A DNA stretch of 12,099 bases, taken from contig JBBEBO010000186.1 in NCBI GenBank assembly GCA_040882265.1, positions 1 through 12,099 on the forward strand. Reading direction: 5' to 3'. Positions 5,601 through 12,096 of the stretch are shown piece by piece (the stretch's first letter is position 1; each line of letters opens with the position of its first letter). The notes beneath the pieces are model-generated. The model was not told the DNA's origin, did no database searches, and saw only the letters and a program-made list of their open reading frames with translations. This DNA is from Brumimicrobium sp040882265 (GTDB taxonomy: Bacteria > Bacteroidota > Bacteroidia > Flavobacteriales_D > Crocinitomicaceae). A program made the position numbers and the translations under genes.

Positions 5601-6366
5601 ATTGAATATAAACGATATAAAAGATTTACTTGAAGTAAAAGTCGAAGAGTTTAATGCGAAAAGTTTTATTGCAACAGACCCAATTCAAATTCCACATCAG
5701 TTTGATAAAAAAGAAGATATTGAAATCTCTGCACTCCTGATTGCACTGATAGCTTGGGGAAATCGTACGATAATAATTCGAAATGGCGAAAAGCTATTAA
5801 AGATCATGGGACATCAACCGCTTGAATTTGTACAGAACTACCAATCTAAAGACCTCGATAAGATACATTTTGTTCATAGGACATTTAATAAACAAGATTT
5901 AGACTTTATGCTTCGTGGACTTCAAAGCGTTTATAATCAGCACAACTCCTTAGAAAATGTGTTTAATAAACACCCTGAAGTTGAAGGTGTAAAAGGGCGA
6001 ATCATATCTTTTAGAGAAGCAATTCTTAACGTAGAGCACGAAAAGCGAAGTGAAAAACACCTTTCAAACCCAATAAAGAAATCTGCAGCAAAAAGAATAA
6101 ACATGTTTTTGCGCTGGATGGTAAGAAATGATCAGCAAGGAGTTGATTTTGGAATCTGGTCTGATATAAAACCTTCAGAACTGTACCTCCCACTCGACGT
6201 ACATACGGGAAATGTTGCTAGAAAACTAGGCCTTTTAAATCGCAAACAAAATGATTGGCCTGCTTTAGAGGAACTTATGATCCAATTGAGAAAAATGGAT
6301 CCTATCGACCCAGTCAAATATGATTACGCCCTTTTTGGTTTAGGTGCTTTTGACGGATTTAAATAA
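5584..6366 (+). CDS. TIGR02757 / DUF2400 family protein, HhH-GPD-like
   Basis: This 260-residue soluble protein of uncertain function is of normal family length. Family signatures are LIALIAWGNR (52-61), KRINMFLRWMVRNDQQGVDFGIW (170-192), LPLDVHTGNVARKLGLL (202-218) and DPIDPVKYDYALFGLGA (239-255). The LDVHTGNVARKLGL segment resembles the VDTHVxRVxxRLGL segment of endonuclease III-type DNA glycosylases, whose Asp is catalytic. Asp205 would be its equivalent. The catalytic Lys and the iron-sulfur cysteines of endonuclease III are not apparent. A DNA-repair role is therefore possible but unproven. The ATG lies inside the last codons of lolD (ATGGTAAAT), so it is co-transcribed and probably translationally coupled. 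It is unusual to find such a protein in an envelope-related operon, though this may only reflect neighbour conservation. Confidence 0.88.
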   Translation: MVNLYRLNINDIKDLLEVKVEEFNAKSFIATDPIQIPHQFDKKEDIEISALLIALIAWGNRTIIIRNGEKLLKIMGHQPLEFVQNYQSKDLDKIHFVHRTFNKQDLDFMLRGLQSVYNQHNSLENVFNKHPEVEGVKGRIISFREAILNVEHEKRSEKHLSNPIKKSAAKRINMFLRWMVRNDQQGVDFGIWSDIKPSELYLPLDVHTGNVARKLGLLNRKQNDWPALEELMIQLRKMDPIDPVKYDYALFGLGAFDGFK

Positions 6367-6413
6367 ATTCAAAACTTTCAACTCTAAATTTCAAACCCTA
6401 AACCCTAAACTCT

Positions 6414-6421
6414 TATATTTG
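6414..6421 (+). promoter_or_regulatory. -7 box upstream of the BatA-type gene
   Basis: TATATTTG matches TAnnTTTG exactly and ends five bases before the ATG at 6427. No TTTG is visible about 20 bp upstream; that area is C-rich (CCCTAAA repeats, 6395-6409). It could give an internal, leaderless transcript for the three downstream genes. Confidence 0.5.
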
Positions 6422-6426
6422 GGCTT

Positions 6427-8469
6427 ATGAAGTTTGTTCATCCAATGTTTTTGTGGGCGCTCGGTATAATCTTGATTCCGATTATTGTCCATTTATTTAA
6501 TTTTAGACGCTATAAAGTACTGTACTTTTCAAGTCTTCAATTTATTAAAAAGATTGAAAAAGAGACAAATGCAACTAGAAAATTACGACATTATTTAATC
6601 TTACTTTCAAGAATTCTTGCATTTATAGCGTTAGTTTTAGCTTTTGCTCAACCTTATTTCCCTTTGGAAGAAGGTAAAGCCGAACAACACGATAGCGTTA
6701 CAGCTATATACCTAGATAATTCATACTCAATGTCAGCTAAAGGTACCAATGGTGACTTATTGAACCAATCAAAAGAAACTATTCGAAGCATTGTCGATAA
6801 AAGTAAGGATGGTCAGCAGTTTATGTTTGTAACGAACAATTTATCTGGTATAGAGCATCGAATGATCACAAAAAGTGAACTACTTGATCGTTTAGAAACA
6901 ACTGACCTCTCTCCTATCTTTAGAGCGTTTGTCAATCCTTTAAATAGTGTAAAAGAACATTTAGACAATAAAGGTTTCAAAGGAAGGCGGCAATATATAA
7001 TTTTATCCGATTTTCAAAAAATCAATTTTCAAAATGATGCTTTATCAGCTGATCAATATGGAACTTATGTGCCTCTTAAACTAACTCCACAGTCTACTAA
7101 AAACCTTTATATAGACTCCGTTTGGTTTGACAACCCTTTTCAACGGGTCAATCAAAATAACACCTTAAATGTTCGGATCAATAACACCAGTTCTAACGAA
7201 ATTACTAATGCTGAATTAAACCTCGAAATCGGTAAATTTAAACGGCAAACTCTTGTTGATATTCCTTCTGAAGGTTCTTCTGTAGTTCAATTAAACTATA
7301 CAGATAAAACTGAAGGGTTTAAAAAAGCTAAAGTTGATATTAAAGATGATCAACTCTTTTTTGATGATGTATTTTATTTTACGTATGAAGTAAAAAATAG
7401 TCTTCGAATTCAATTGGTAAATGGCTCACAAGCTACTGAATTTCCATCGCTTGTATTTGAAACAGATGAATTTTATGAAGTTTCTCAGACGAATATTGAG
7501 CAATTACAAATCAATACACTTAAAGAGTCAGATTTAGTTGTTTTAAATGGATTGGAAACAATTTCGTCAGGGGTAAGTAGTAGCATTCAACAATATATAA
7601 ATAACGGAGGAAATGTATTAATTATTCCAGGAGATGATATCGATATAGATACTTATAATTCACTCTTGCAGGCTGTAAAACTTCCGTTGATAAAAGATAT
7701 CTCATCACAAAAGCTAAGAATAGGGAAAATTCATTCAGAGCAGAGTTTCTTTCAAGGAATGTTCAATAAAAGCGTTAATAAATTGAATATGCCTGCACTG
7801 AACAAACATTTTTCAAGCACGATTTATACTTCTTCAAATTATAAACCTTTAGTGGATTTAGAAAATAAGTCTCCTCTATTTTTAGTACATGGCGGAGACT
7901 TAGGTATTTCCTGTTTTTATACTGCATTGAATGAATCATTCAATAACTTTAGTAAATCTGCACTGTTTAGTGCATTATTACTACGTGTTGGAGAAATAAG
8001 TCAAACTCAAAATGAATTACAACTCACAATTGGAAAAGATAAAGTTTATAAATTGCGTTCTTCGAAAAGTCAAGATGCCCCTGTTGAATTAAAAAATGAA
8101 GCAATAACATTTATCCCTGAAATCAACGCAAAAGAAGTTTATGATGAAATATCCGTTCGTCTAGCAGGGAATAGTCAAGTGATTAAAGCTGGTAATTACA
8201 ATATTATTAGAGAGAATGAGCGTTTGGGTTGGATCGCATTAAACTTTAATCGCAACGAATCTCTACTCGATTATATGGGGATAGAAGAAGTCAATGACTT
8301 TTTTACTGAACAAGGAGTAAATAATGTTCAAACAAGGGAAATAGTAGATTTTAATGATATAGAACAACTATCTGTAGAAAAACCAAACGAATACTGGAGA
8401 ATTCTATTAATTTTGGCATTGGCATTTTTCTTAATTGAAATGCTTATTGTATTACTTTGGAAAGTTTAA
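6427..8469 (+). CDS. BatA-type membrane protein with vWA-like domain
   Basis: This 680-residue inner-membrane protein has an N-terminus (1-78) that is the BatA / aerotolerance-regulator N-terminal domain (PF07584 type). It contains membrane segments at about 7-24 and 57-76 around the conserved FRRYKVLYFSSLQFIK and ending AFAQPYFP. A von Willebrand A-like domain follows (about 88-215), with MIDAS DNSYS (97-101) and LSDFQ (193-197, Asp195). A middle beta-rich part follows (about 225-330), then a Rossmann-like segment (about 366-405: SDLVVLNGLETI, GGNVLIIPGDD). A final membrane anchor spans about 657-678. BatA-type proteins are large membrane scaffolds conserved in Bacteroidota; their ligands are not known. 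The dihydroorotase-like gene starts one base after its stop, an arrangement I recall as recurrent in Flavobacteriia. Confidence 0.9.
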   Translation: MKFVHPMFLWALGIILIPIIVHLFNFRRYKVLYFSSLQFIKKIEKETNATRKLRHYLILLSRILAFIALVLAFAQPYFPLEEGKAEQHDSVTAIYLDNSYSMSAKGTNGDLLNQSKETIRSIVDKSKDGQQFMFVTNNLSGIEHRMITKSELLDRLETTDLSPIFRAFVNPLNSVKEHLDNKGFKGRRQYIILSDFQKINFQNDALSADQYGTYVPLKLTPQSTKNLYIDSVWFDNPFQRVNQNNTLNVRINNTSSNEITNAELNLEIGKFKRQTLVDIPSEGSSVVQLNYTDKTEGFKKAKVDIKDDQLFFDDVFYFTYEVKNSLRIQLVNGSQATEFPSLVFETDEFYEVSQTNIEQLQINTLKESDLVVLNGLETISSGVSSSIQQYINNGGNVLIIPGDDIDIDTYNSLLQAVKLPLIKDISSQKLRIGKIHSEQSFFQGMFNKSVNKLNMPALNKHFSSTIYTSSNYKPLVDLENKSPLFLVHGGDLGISCFYTALNESFNNFSKSALFSALLLRVGEISQTQNELQLTIGKDKVYKLRSSKSQDAPVELKNEAITFIPEINAKEVYDEISVRLAGNSQVIKAGNYNIIRENERLGWIALNFNRNESLLDYMGIEEVNDFFTEQGVNNVQTREIVDFNDIEQLSVEKPNEYWRILLILALAFFLIEMLIVLLWKV

Positions 8470-8470
8470 T

Positions 8471-9739
8471 ATGAAGGTTTTACTTAAAAATGCAACAGTT
8501 TTAGATCGCGCATCTGAACACTTTAAAGAAGTAAGAGACATCTTAATCAAAGATGGTGTTATCAAAGCTATTGCTCCTTCTATTGAAGAAGACGATGCCC
8601 AAGTAATATCGAGTAAACAACTTTTTGTCTCCCAAAGCTGGGTTGATCTCAAAGCAAACTTTTGTGATCCAGGCAACGAACATAAAGAGGATATTTTGTC
8701 AGGTTTAGACGCAGCTGCAGATGGTGGTTTTGGTCATGTTCACCTCGTTCCATCAACTGATCCTGTTGTCGACAGCAAAGGACAAATCAAGTATATGAAG
8801 GCTGTAGCTGAAAACCACATTGTTGGTCTTCATCCAATTGGTGCATTAACGAAAGGCCTGAAAGGTGAAAGTTTGGCTGAGATGTATGATATGTACAACC
8901 AAAATGTAAGGTTATTTAGCGACGACACCAATACATTAAACGCAGGAATCACATACCGTGCGCTACTTTATGTTAAAAATTTTGGAGCAAAGGTGGTTGT
9001 TTTCCCTCAAGACTCTTCGATGAACATTAACGGTCAGGTAAATGAAGGTGTTGCATCAACACGTACAGGTCTAAAAGCTATTCCAAGCATTATTGAAAGC
9101 ATTCAACTTCAAAGAGACATTCGATTGTTAGAATATACTGAAAGCAGAATGCATGTAAGTGGTATTTCATGTGCTGAAAGTGTTGAGTTAATTCGTAAAG
9201 CAAAGAAAGCTGGATTTAAAATCACTTGTGATGTTCACGCTCAGCAACTCATCTTCACAGAAGAGAACGTACTTGGATTTGATACAAATTATAAGGTTTA
9301 TCCACCGTACAGAAGGAAAATTGATCAGAATGCTTTGTGGGAAGGATTAAGAGACGGTACAATTGATAATATTGTATCAAATCATCAACCTCAAAATATT
9401 GAAGAGAAAGAAGTTGAATTTGACAATGCAGCTTTTGGTAATATTACGCTACAAACGATATTTCCTTCTCTAATGATGTTTTCGCCAGATGATATGCAAC
9501 TTGTTATTGATAAGCTTTCTCTAGATGCTAGAAAGCTAGCTGAATTTGATGAAGATAGTTCAATAAAAGTTGGTAAAAAAGCAGATTTATCACTTTTTGA
9601 CCCTTCAATTGAATGGGTTTTTAATGATGATGCTATTTTGTCAAAAAGTCAGAACTCACCATTTATCAATAAATCACTTAAAGGCAAAAGTATTGGCTTA
9701 ATTAGAGGTAATAAATTACAGGTAAACATAAAGCATTAA
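8471..9739 (+). CDS. Dihydroorotase-like amidohydrolase homologue lacking the metal site
   Basis: This encodes 422 residues from ATG 8471; an in-frame ATG at 8435 lies inside the upstream gene and adds an atypical leader. The overall fold of class I dihydroorotase is clear: N-terminal beta region (VLLKNATVLDRA), GALTKGLKGESLAEM (124-138), RLFSDDT (147-153), SVELIRKAKKAGFKITCDV (237-255), GFDTNYKVYPPYRRKIDQNALWEGLRDGTID (269-299) and EEKEVEFDNAAFGN (311-324). The catalytic signatures are gone. DxHxHLRxPG is DLKANFCDPG (59-68), the zinc-ligand His of HCED is lost (FPQD, 178-181), the HVS His is Gly231, and the catalytic TDHAPH is SNHQPQ (303-308, Asp to Asn304). It is therefore probably a non-catalytic PyrC'-type protein, possibly structural for aspartate transcarbamoylase. 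An active PyrC should exist elsewhere. It is tightly coupled to the BatA-type gene (1 bp) and the methyltransferase (4 bp). Confidence 0.9.
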   Translation: MKVLLKNATVLDRASEHFKEVRDILIKDGVIKAIAPSIEEDDAQVISSKQLFVSQSWVDLKANFCDPGNEHKEDILSGLDAAADGGFGHVHLVPSTDPVVDSKGQIKYMKAVAENHIVGLHPIGALTKGLKGESLAEMYDMYNQNVRLFSDDTNTLNAGITYRALLYVKNFGAKVVVFPQDSSMNINGQVNEGVASTRTGLKAIPSIIESIQLQRDIRLLEYTESRMHVSGISCAESVELIRKAKKAGFKITCDVHAQQLIFTEENVLGFDTNYKVYPPYRRKIDQNALWEGLRDGTIDNIVSNHQPQNIEEKEVEFDNAAFGNITLQTIFPSLMMFSPDDMQLVIDKLSLDARKLAEFDEDSSIKVGKKADLSLFDPSIEWVFNDDAILSKSQNSPFINKSLKGKSIGLIRGNKLQVNIKH

Positions 9740-9743
9740 CGTT

Positions 9744-10307
9744 TTGAGTAAGAAGAAATATTTTTTAAAAGAGTTTTTTAAAGAAAAGAAAACTGTTGGT
9801 GCTGTTAGTCCCAGCTCTAAGCACTTGGGTAAAAAAATGCTTCAAAATATTAATTTTGAAAATGTTAAAGTGATCGTTGAATTAGGTCCTGGTACTGGTG
9901 TTTTTACAAGGATGATATTAAATAAATTACCTAAAGATGCTAAATTACTGGTGTTTGAGCTCCACGATGCATTTTATGAAAAACTAAGCAAAGAGTATAA
10001 AGAAGATTCAAGAGTTATAATTGTTAATGATAGCGCTGAAAATATAAGCAAGCATTTGTCTACATATAATTTAACTGAAGTTGATGCTGTAATTTCTTCT
10101 CTTCCGCTAGCAAATTTCAATAAAAAATTGATATCATCCATCTTGAATCAAAGCTATAGTTGTTTAAAAAAGAATGGGCTTTACGTTCAATTCCAATATT
10201 CCTTAAATTCACATAGAGTAATTAAAAGTACTTTCAGTAATATTAGAATTAATTTCACTCCTAGAAACCTACCCCCTGCATTTGTTTATACATGTATAAA
10301 AAAATAA
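9744..10307 (+). CDS. Phospholipid N-methyltransferase-like SAM-dependent methyltransferase
   Basis: This 187-residue class I SAM methyltransferase matches the PmtA-like family (phosphatidylethanolamine N-methylation). The N-terminus KKYFLKEFFKEKKTVGAVSPSSKHLGKKM (residues 4-32) fits the family's FLREF...TVGAxxPSS start. The SAM-binding motif I is IVELGPGTGVFT (44-55), followed by FELHDAF (71-77), VISSLPLANF (116-125), CLKKNGLYVQFQYS (140-153) and the family C-terminal RNLPPAFVY (174-182). It also resembles KsgA-type rRNA dimethyltransferases, but the NLPY-type motif is absent and SSLPL fits lipid enzymes better. The start is TTG at 9744: it follows the previous stop by 4 bp and gives the family N-terminus, whereas the first ATG is 31 codons inside. 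It probably acts at the inner membrane surface. The stop codon forms part of the hairpin at 10305-10335. Confidence 0.85.
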   Translation: MSKKKYFLKEFFKEKKTVGAVSPSSKHLGKKMLQNINFENVKVIVELGPGTGVFTRMILNKLPKDAKLLVFELHDAFYEKLSKEYKEDSRVIIVNDSAENISKHLSTYNLTEVDAVISSLPLANFNKKLISSILNQSYSCLKKNGLYVQFQYSLNSHRVIKSTFSNIRINFTPRNLPPAFVYTCIKK

Positions 10308-10335
10308 GTCCTCAATCGAATCGAAAGAGGACTTA
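10298..10335 (-). terminator. Hairpin with U-tract facing the minus strand
   Basis: TAAGTCCTC (10305-10313) and GAGGACTTA (10327-10335) form a perfect 9-bp stem with a 13-nt loop. Read on the minus strand it is followed by seven T (10304-10298), an intrinsic terminator shape. Read on the plus strand it is followed by AAAAAC, so it should terminate the methyltransferase transcript poorly. No minus-strand gene is visible upstream of it. Confidence 0.6.
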
Positions 10336-10760
10336 AAAACAAATCATCGTTAGTAAACATTAGTAGTAGTGTAAAATGCTTTTCTATATGTAAGACGTTG
10401 TATTAGTTTTATAGGTTGTCTATAATTTTAAAGTTTTTTAACAAAACTTTCGTTTCTAATCTAAACTTATTGATGTACAATTATTTAAACTGATAAAAAA
10501 ATCTATATTTTTTAGAGGTTTAAGAAAGATATTCGCATTCACCAATTAGTTACTAATACAAAACGTCGTGAAGCTTATTTACCTTCTTAGCCTCAGGGCA
10601 AACTCATACTTTTTTATTGGTGTAGTTTTCTTCTGCCTCACATCAATATATCATTTAAACTTAAAAGACTTATCAACGATTAACTCTCAATAAGTTAAAT
10701 TTAAATAATATGCTATACTATTATCATTTTTTGTATTTTTGGTAAAACAACAATTAAAAT
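10308..10760. other. 453-bp gene-free region
   Basis: No open frame with a recognisable product is seen on either strand. The region holds the right part of the hairpin at 10305-10335 and an AT-rich stem (10430-10437 with 10443-10450). It also has a longer-range inverted repeat, GACGTTGTATTAGT (10394-10407) with ACTAATACAAAACGTC (10552-10567), complementary apart from two extra bases. A third pair is CACCAAT/ATTGGTG (10540-10546, 10616-10622). The final 30 bp hold the promoter of the stress-protein gene. The structures would allow a non-coding RNA or a decayed insertion; neither is established. Confidence 0.5.
10734..10741 (+). promoter_or_regulatory. -7 box of the universal stress protein gene
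   Basis: TATTTTTG matches TAnnTTTG exactly and ends 19 bp before the ATG at 10761, giving a leader of roughly 12 nt. A -33 TTTG is not obvious at the expected distance. Confidence 0.5.
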
Positions 10761-11570
10761 ATGAGTTTAAATCTTTTCATTGTCCCTCATGATTTCACAA
10801 GTGTTGGGGATGCCGCCCTTAAGTATGCTTTATTTTTAGCTAAGCCAAAGAAAACAGCCATTGAGTTACTTCATATAGTAAGTAATAAAACTAGTATTGA
10901 AGCTGCTACAAAAAAACTTGAAGAAATCATTAAAAATCTAGATTTAAAAGTTGGAGATGTTGAAGTAAAAGCTGTAGTTAAAGTCGGTAATATTTTTGAC
11001 GATATAGGAAAAATTGCAGAATCGAAGGAAGCTAGGTTAATTATAATGGGAACTCATGGTGCAACAGGTATGCAAAAACTGTTTGGTTCCTATGCTATTA
11101 AAGTCGTTACGTCAACGAGCGTACCTTTTTTAGTTGTTCAAGATGGTGTGACACACGATAAAATTAAAAACATCATTGTTCCAATTGACTTAACCAAAGA
11201 AAGTCTTCAAATTATAAACGTTGCAGCTGAAATTGCCCGAACGTTTGATGCTCAAGTACATGTTTTAGCTGAAACACAAAGTGATCCACGCCTTGCACAA
11301 CAAATTAAAATTAGAGTTTCTCTAGTGAAGAAAGAATATCAAGAAAAACATGTTAAGTCTACAATTACTTTAATTGAAGGCTCTAAATCTTTTCAATATA
11401 AGGTGTTAAATTATGCAAAAGAGAATAATGCAGATATAATTGCAATGGCTTACCACTCCTCTAGCCTTTTTCCACAATTTGATAAATATACACAGTCTCT
11501 CATATCAAATGACGATAATATTCCTTGTCTAATTGTCAATTCTAAACTTTTATCAAAGCTTTATTACTAA
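10761..11570 (+). CDS. Tandem universal stress protein (UspA family)
   Basis: This 269-residue cytoplasmic protein has two Usp domains. Domain 1 (about 3-127) has FIVPHDFTSVGDAALKYALFLA at its start and the nucleotide-binding loop GTHGATGMQKLFGS (97-110). That loop follows the GxxG...G(S/T) pattern of ATP-binding Usp proteins, with eight rather than nine residues in the middle. Domain 2 (about 136-260) starts NIIVPIDLTKES but lacks the loop: the equivalent is MAYHSSSLFPQFDKYTQS. It is probably structural or dimerising. Such two-domain proteins are common in Bacteroidota and are linked to stress survival; the ligand here is not known. It is monocistronic, with its own -7 box. Its stop codon (11568-11570) lies inside the left 9-bp direct repeat of the non-coding element that follows, so the element abuts the gene without breaking it. 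Confidence 0.9.
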   Translation: MSLNLFIVPHDFTSVGDAALKYALFLAKPKKTAIELLHIVSNKTSIEAATKKLEEIIKNLDLKVGDVEVKAVVKVGNIFDDIGKIAESKEARLIIMGTHGATGMQKLFGSYAIKVVTSTSVPFLVVQDGVTHDKIKNIIVPIDLTKESLQIINVAAEIARTFDAQVHVLAETQSDPRLAQQIKIRVSLVKKEYQEKHVKSTITLIEGSKSFQYKVLNYAKENNADIIAMAYHSSSLFPQFDKYTQSLISNDDNIPCLIVNSKLLSKLYY

Positions 11571-11680
11571 TCATTAGTGTCCGGATAAACGAAACAAGAC
11601 CTCTCGCAATGCTACCAATGACGTATTTTAATATCTGATTGATAATCAATATATAAGCAGCTTAACTCTGCCACACTCAA

Positions 11681-11818
11681 TAAGATTCCTCACTCGCGTT
11701 CGGAATGACGTTAGTTTAATAGTTTTTCGAGCAAATGTATGGGCAACTAGTTGCCCATACATTTGCTCGCTTAACCCCACATTTACAGAGTCATTCCGAA
11801 CGCGAGTGAGGAATCTTA
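11681..11818. repeat. 29-bp perfect inverted repeat flanking a palindrome
   Basis: Arms 11681-11709 and 11790-11818 (containing CACTCGCGTTCGGAATGAC and its complement) are exact complements over 29 bp, separated by 80 bp. The separating DNA contains the 42-bp palindrome. The arm motif with GGAATGAC is, as I recall, a widespread bacterial intergenic repeat. Read as RNA, the 138 nt would form one long branched stem. Confidence 0.9.
11728..11769. repeat. 42-bp perfect palindrome
   Basis: Every base from 11728 to 11748 pairs with 11769 to 11749; the centre is ACT/AGT. The arms contain GTATGGGCAAC, similar in pattern to the GTAGGGACGAAC arm of the 49-bp repeat, suggesting the same class of element. 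A perfect 21-bp arm with no loop is hard to maintain unless recent or under selection. Confidence 0.92.
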
Positions 11819-11845
11819 GTATCTCAATTTGACGTGAATTATAAT

Positions 11846-11894
11846 ATCAAGTAGGGACGAACGGCCGTTCGCCCCTACTTCAACAATCAACGTC
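11846..11894 (-). repeat. 49-bp palindromic repeat, copy 2 (inverted)
   Basis: This is the reverse complement of 1826-1874 with two differences in 49 bases. One difference falls inside the palindrome (right arm GCCCCTAC instead of GTCCCTAC), so its 32-bp core 11849-11880 has one mismatch. The flanks TTGATTGTTGAAG and CTTGAT are shared, which shows the unit is longer than the palindrome. Confidence 0.85.
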
Positions 11895-11930
11895 ATTTCA
11901 ACTTATGCTGTTTTTTAAAAAAGCTAAATC

Positions 11931-11988
11931 TCGAGGTGACGCAGGGTTTCGATTAATTTCGAGGTCTACTTACCTAGCATCACCTCGA
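11931..11988. repeat. Inverted repeat near the right end of the element
   Basis: TCGAGGTGACGC (11931-11942) and GCATCACCTCGA (11977-11988) are complementary at 11 of 12 positions, with a 34-nt spacer. GAGGTCT (11961-11967) in the spacer could alternatively pair with AGACCTC near the left end (11597-11603). No T-run follows. Confidence 0.6.
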
Positions 11989-12070
11989 ATGAAATGAGAG
12001 GTCTCAATTTAAATCGGACAATAGTGATTACTAATAATATCTAGTCAAATAAACAACTATAATATTTAAT

Positions 12071-12096
12071 TTTCTATTATTCATTATTAATAGAAA
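12071..12096. repeat. AT-rich hairpin at the window end
   Basis: TTTCTATTA (12071-12079) and TAATAGAAA (12088-12096) form a 9-bp stem with an 8-nt loop. It could belong to a terminator or promoter of a gene beyond the window; nothing else is visible in 12036-12099. Confidence 0.35.

Larger units (their letters stand above)
11572..12026. mobile_element. Non-coding MITE-like composite element (candidate)
   Basis: About 455 bp with no gene, bounded by imperfect terminal inverted repeats. CATTAGTGTCCGG at the left and the complement of CGGACAATAGTG at the right share TGTCCG. Extending outward, 11566-11583 and 12015-12032 are complementary at 15 of 18 positions. A further exact 9-bp pair lies inside: AGACCTCTC at 11597-11605 with GAGAGGTCT at 11996-12004. 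Another 8-bp pair follows: AATGACGT at 11617-11624 with ACGTCATT at 11890-11897. A 9-bp direct repeat flanks the ends. The core is filled with palindromes at 11681-11818 and 11846-11894. The layout fits a transposase-less insertion element mobilised in trans, possibly with later REP-type insertions. No transposase remnant is visible. Confidence 0.55.
11563..12035. repeat. 9-bp direct repeats flanking the composite element (candidate target-site duplication)
   Basis: ATTACTAAT occurs at 11563-11571 and at 12027-12035, exactly at the outer edges of the terminal inverted repeats. The sequence is AT-rich and partly complementary to the adjacent TIR (ACTAAT-C-ATTAGT), so a chance match is possible. 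Confidence 0.5.

Noticed and set aside
6132..6317. Minus-strand open frame inside the TIGR02757 gene
   Set aside because: Short, no motif, fully inside a conserved coding region.
6393..6410. Telomere-like CCCTAAA repeats
   Set aside because: Only two to three units in an AT-rich spacer of a bacterial chromosome; best explained as chance or slippage.
8435..8470. Earlier in-frame ATG for the dihydroorotase-like gene
   Set aside because: It overlaps the membrane anchor codons of the upstream gene and adds a non-family leader; ATG 8471 gives the usual N-terminus one base after the upstream stop.
8452..8676. Minus-strand open frame at the start of the dihydroorotase-like gene
   Set aside because: Antisense shadow with no family resemblance.
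10308..10760. tRNA or known structured RNA
   Set aside because: No cloverleaf or TTCGA-type T-loop was recognised on either strand; the visible pairings do not match a known RNA.
11572..12026. CRISPR array
   Set aside because: The repeats are inverted and unequal, without regular direct repeats and spacers, and no cas gene is present.
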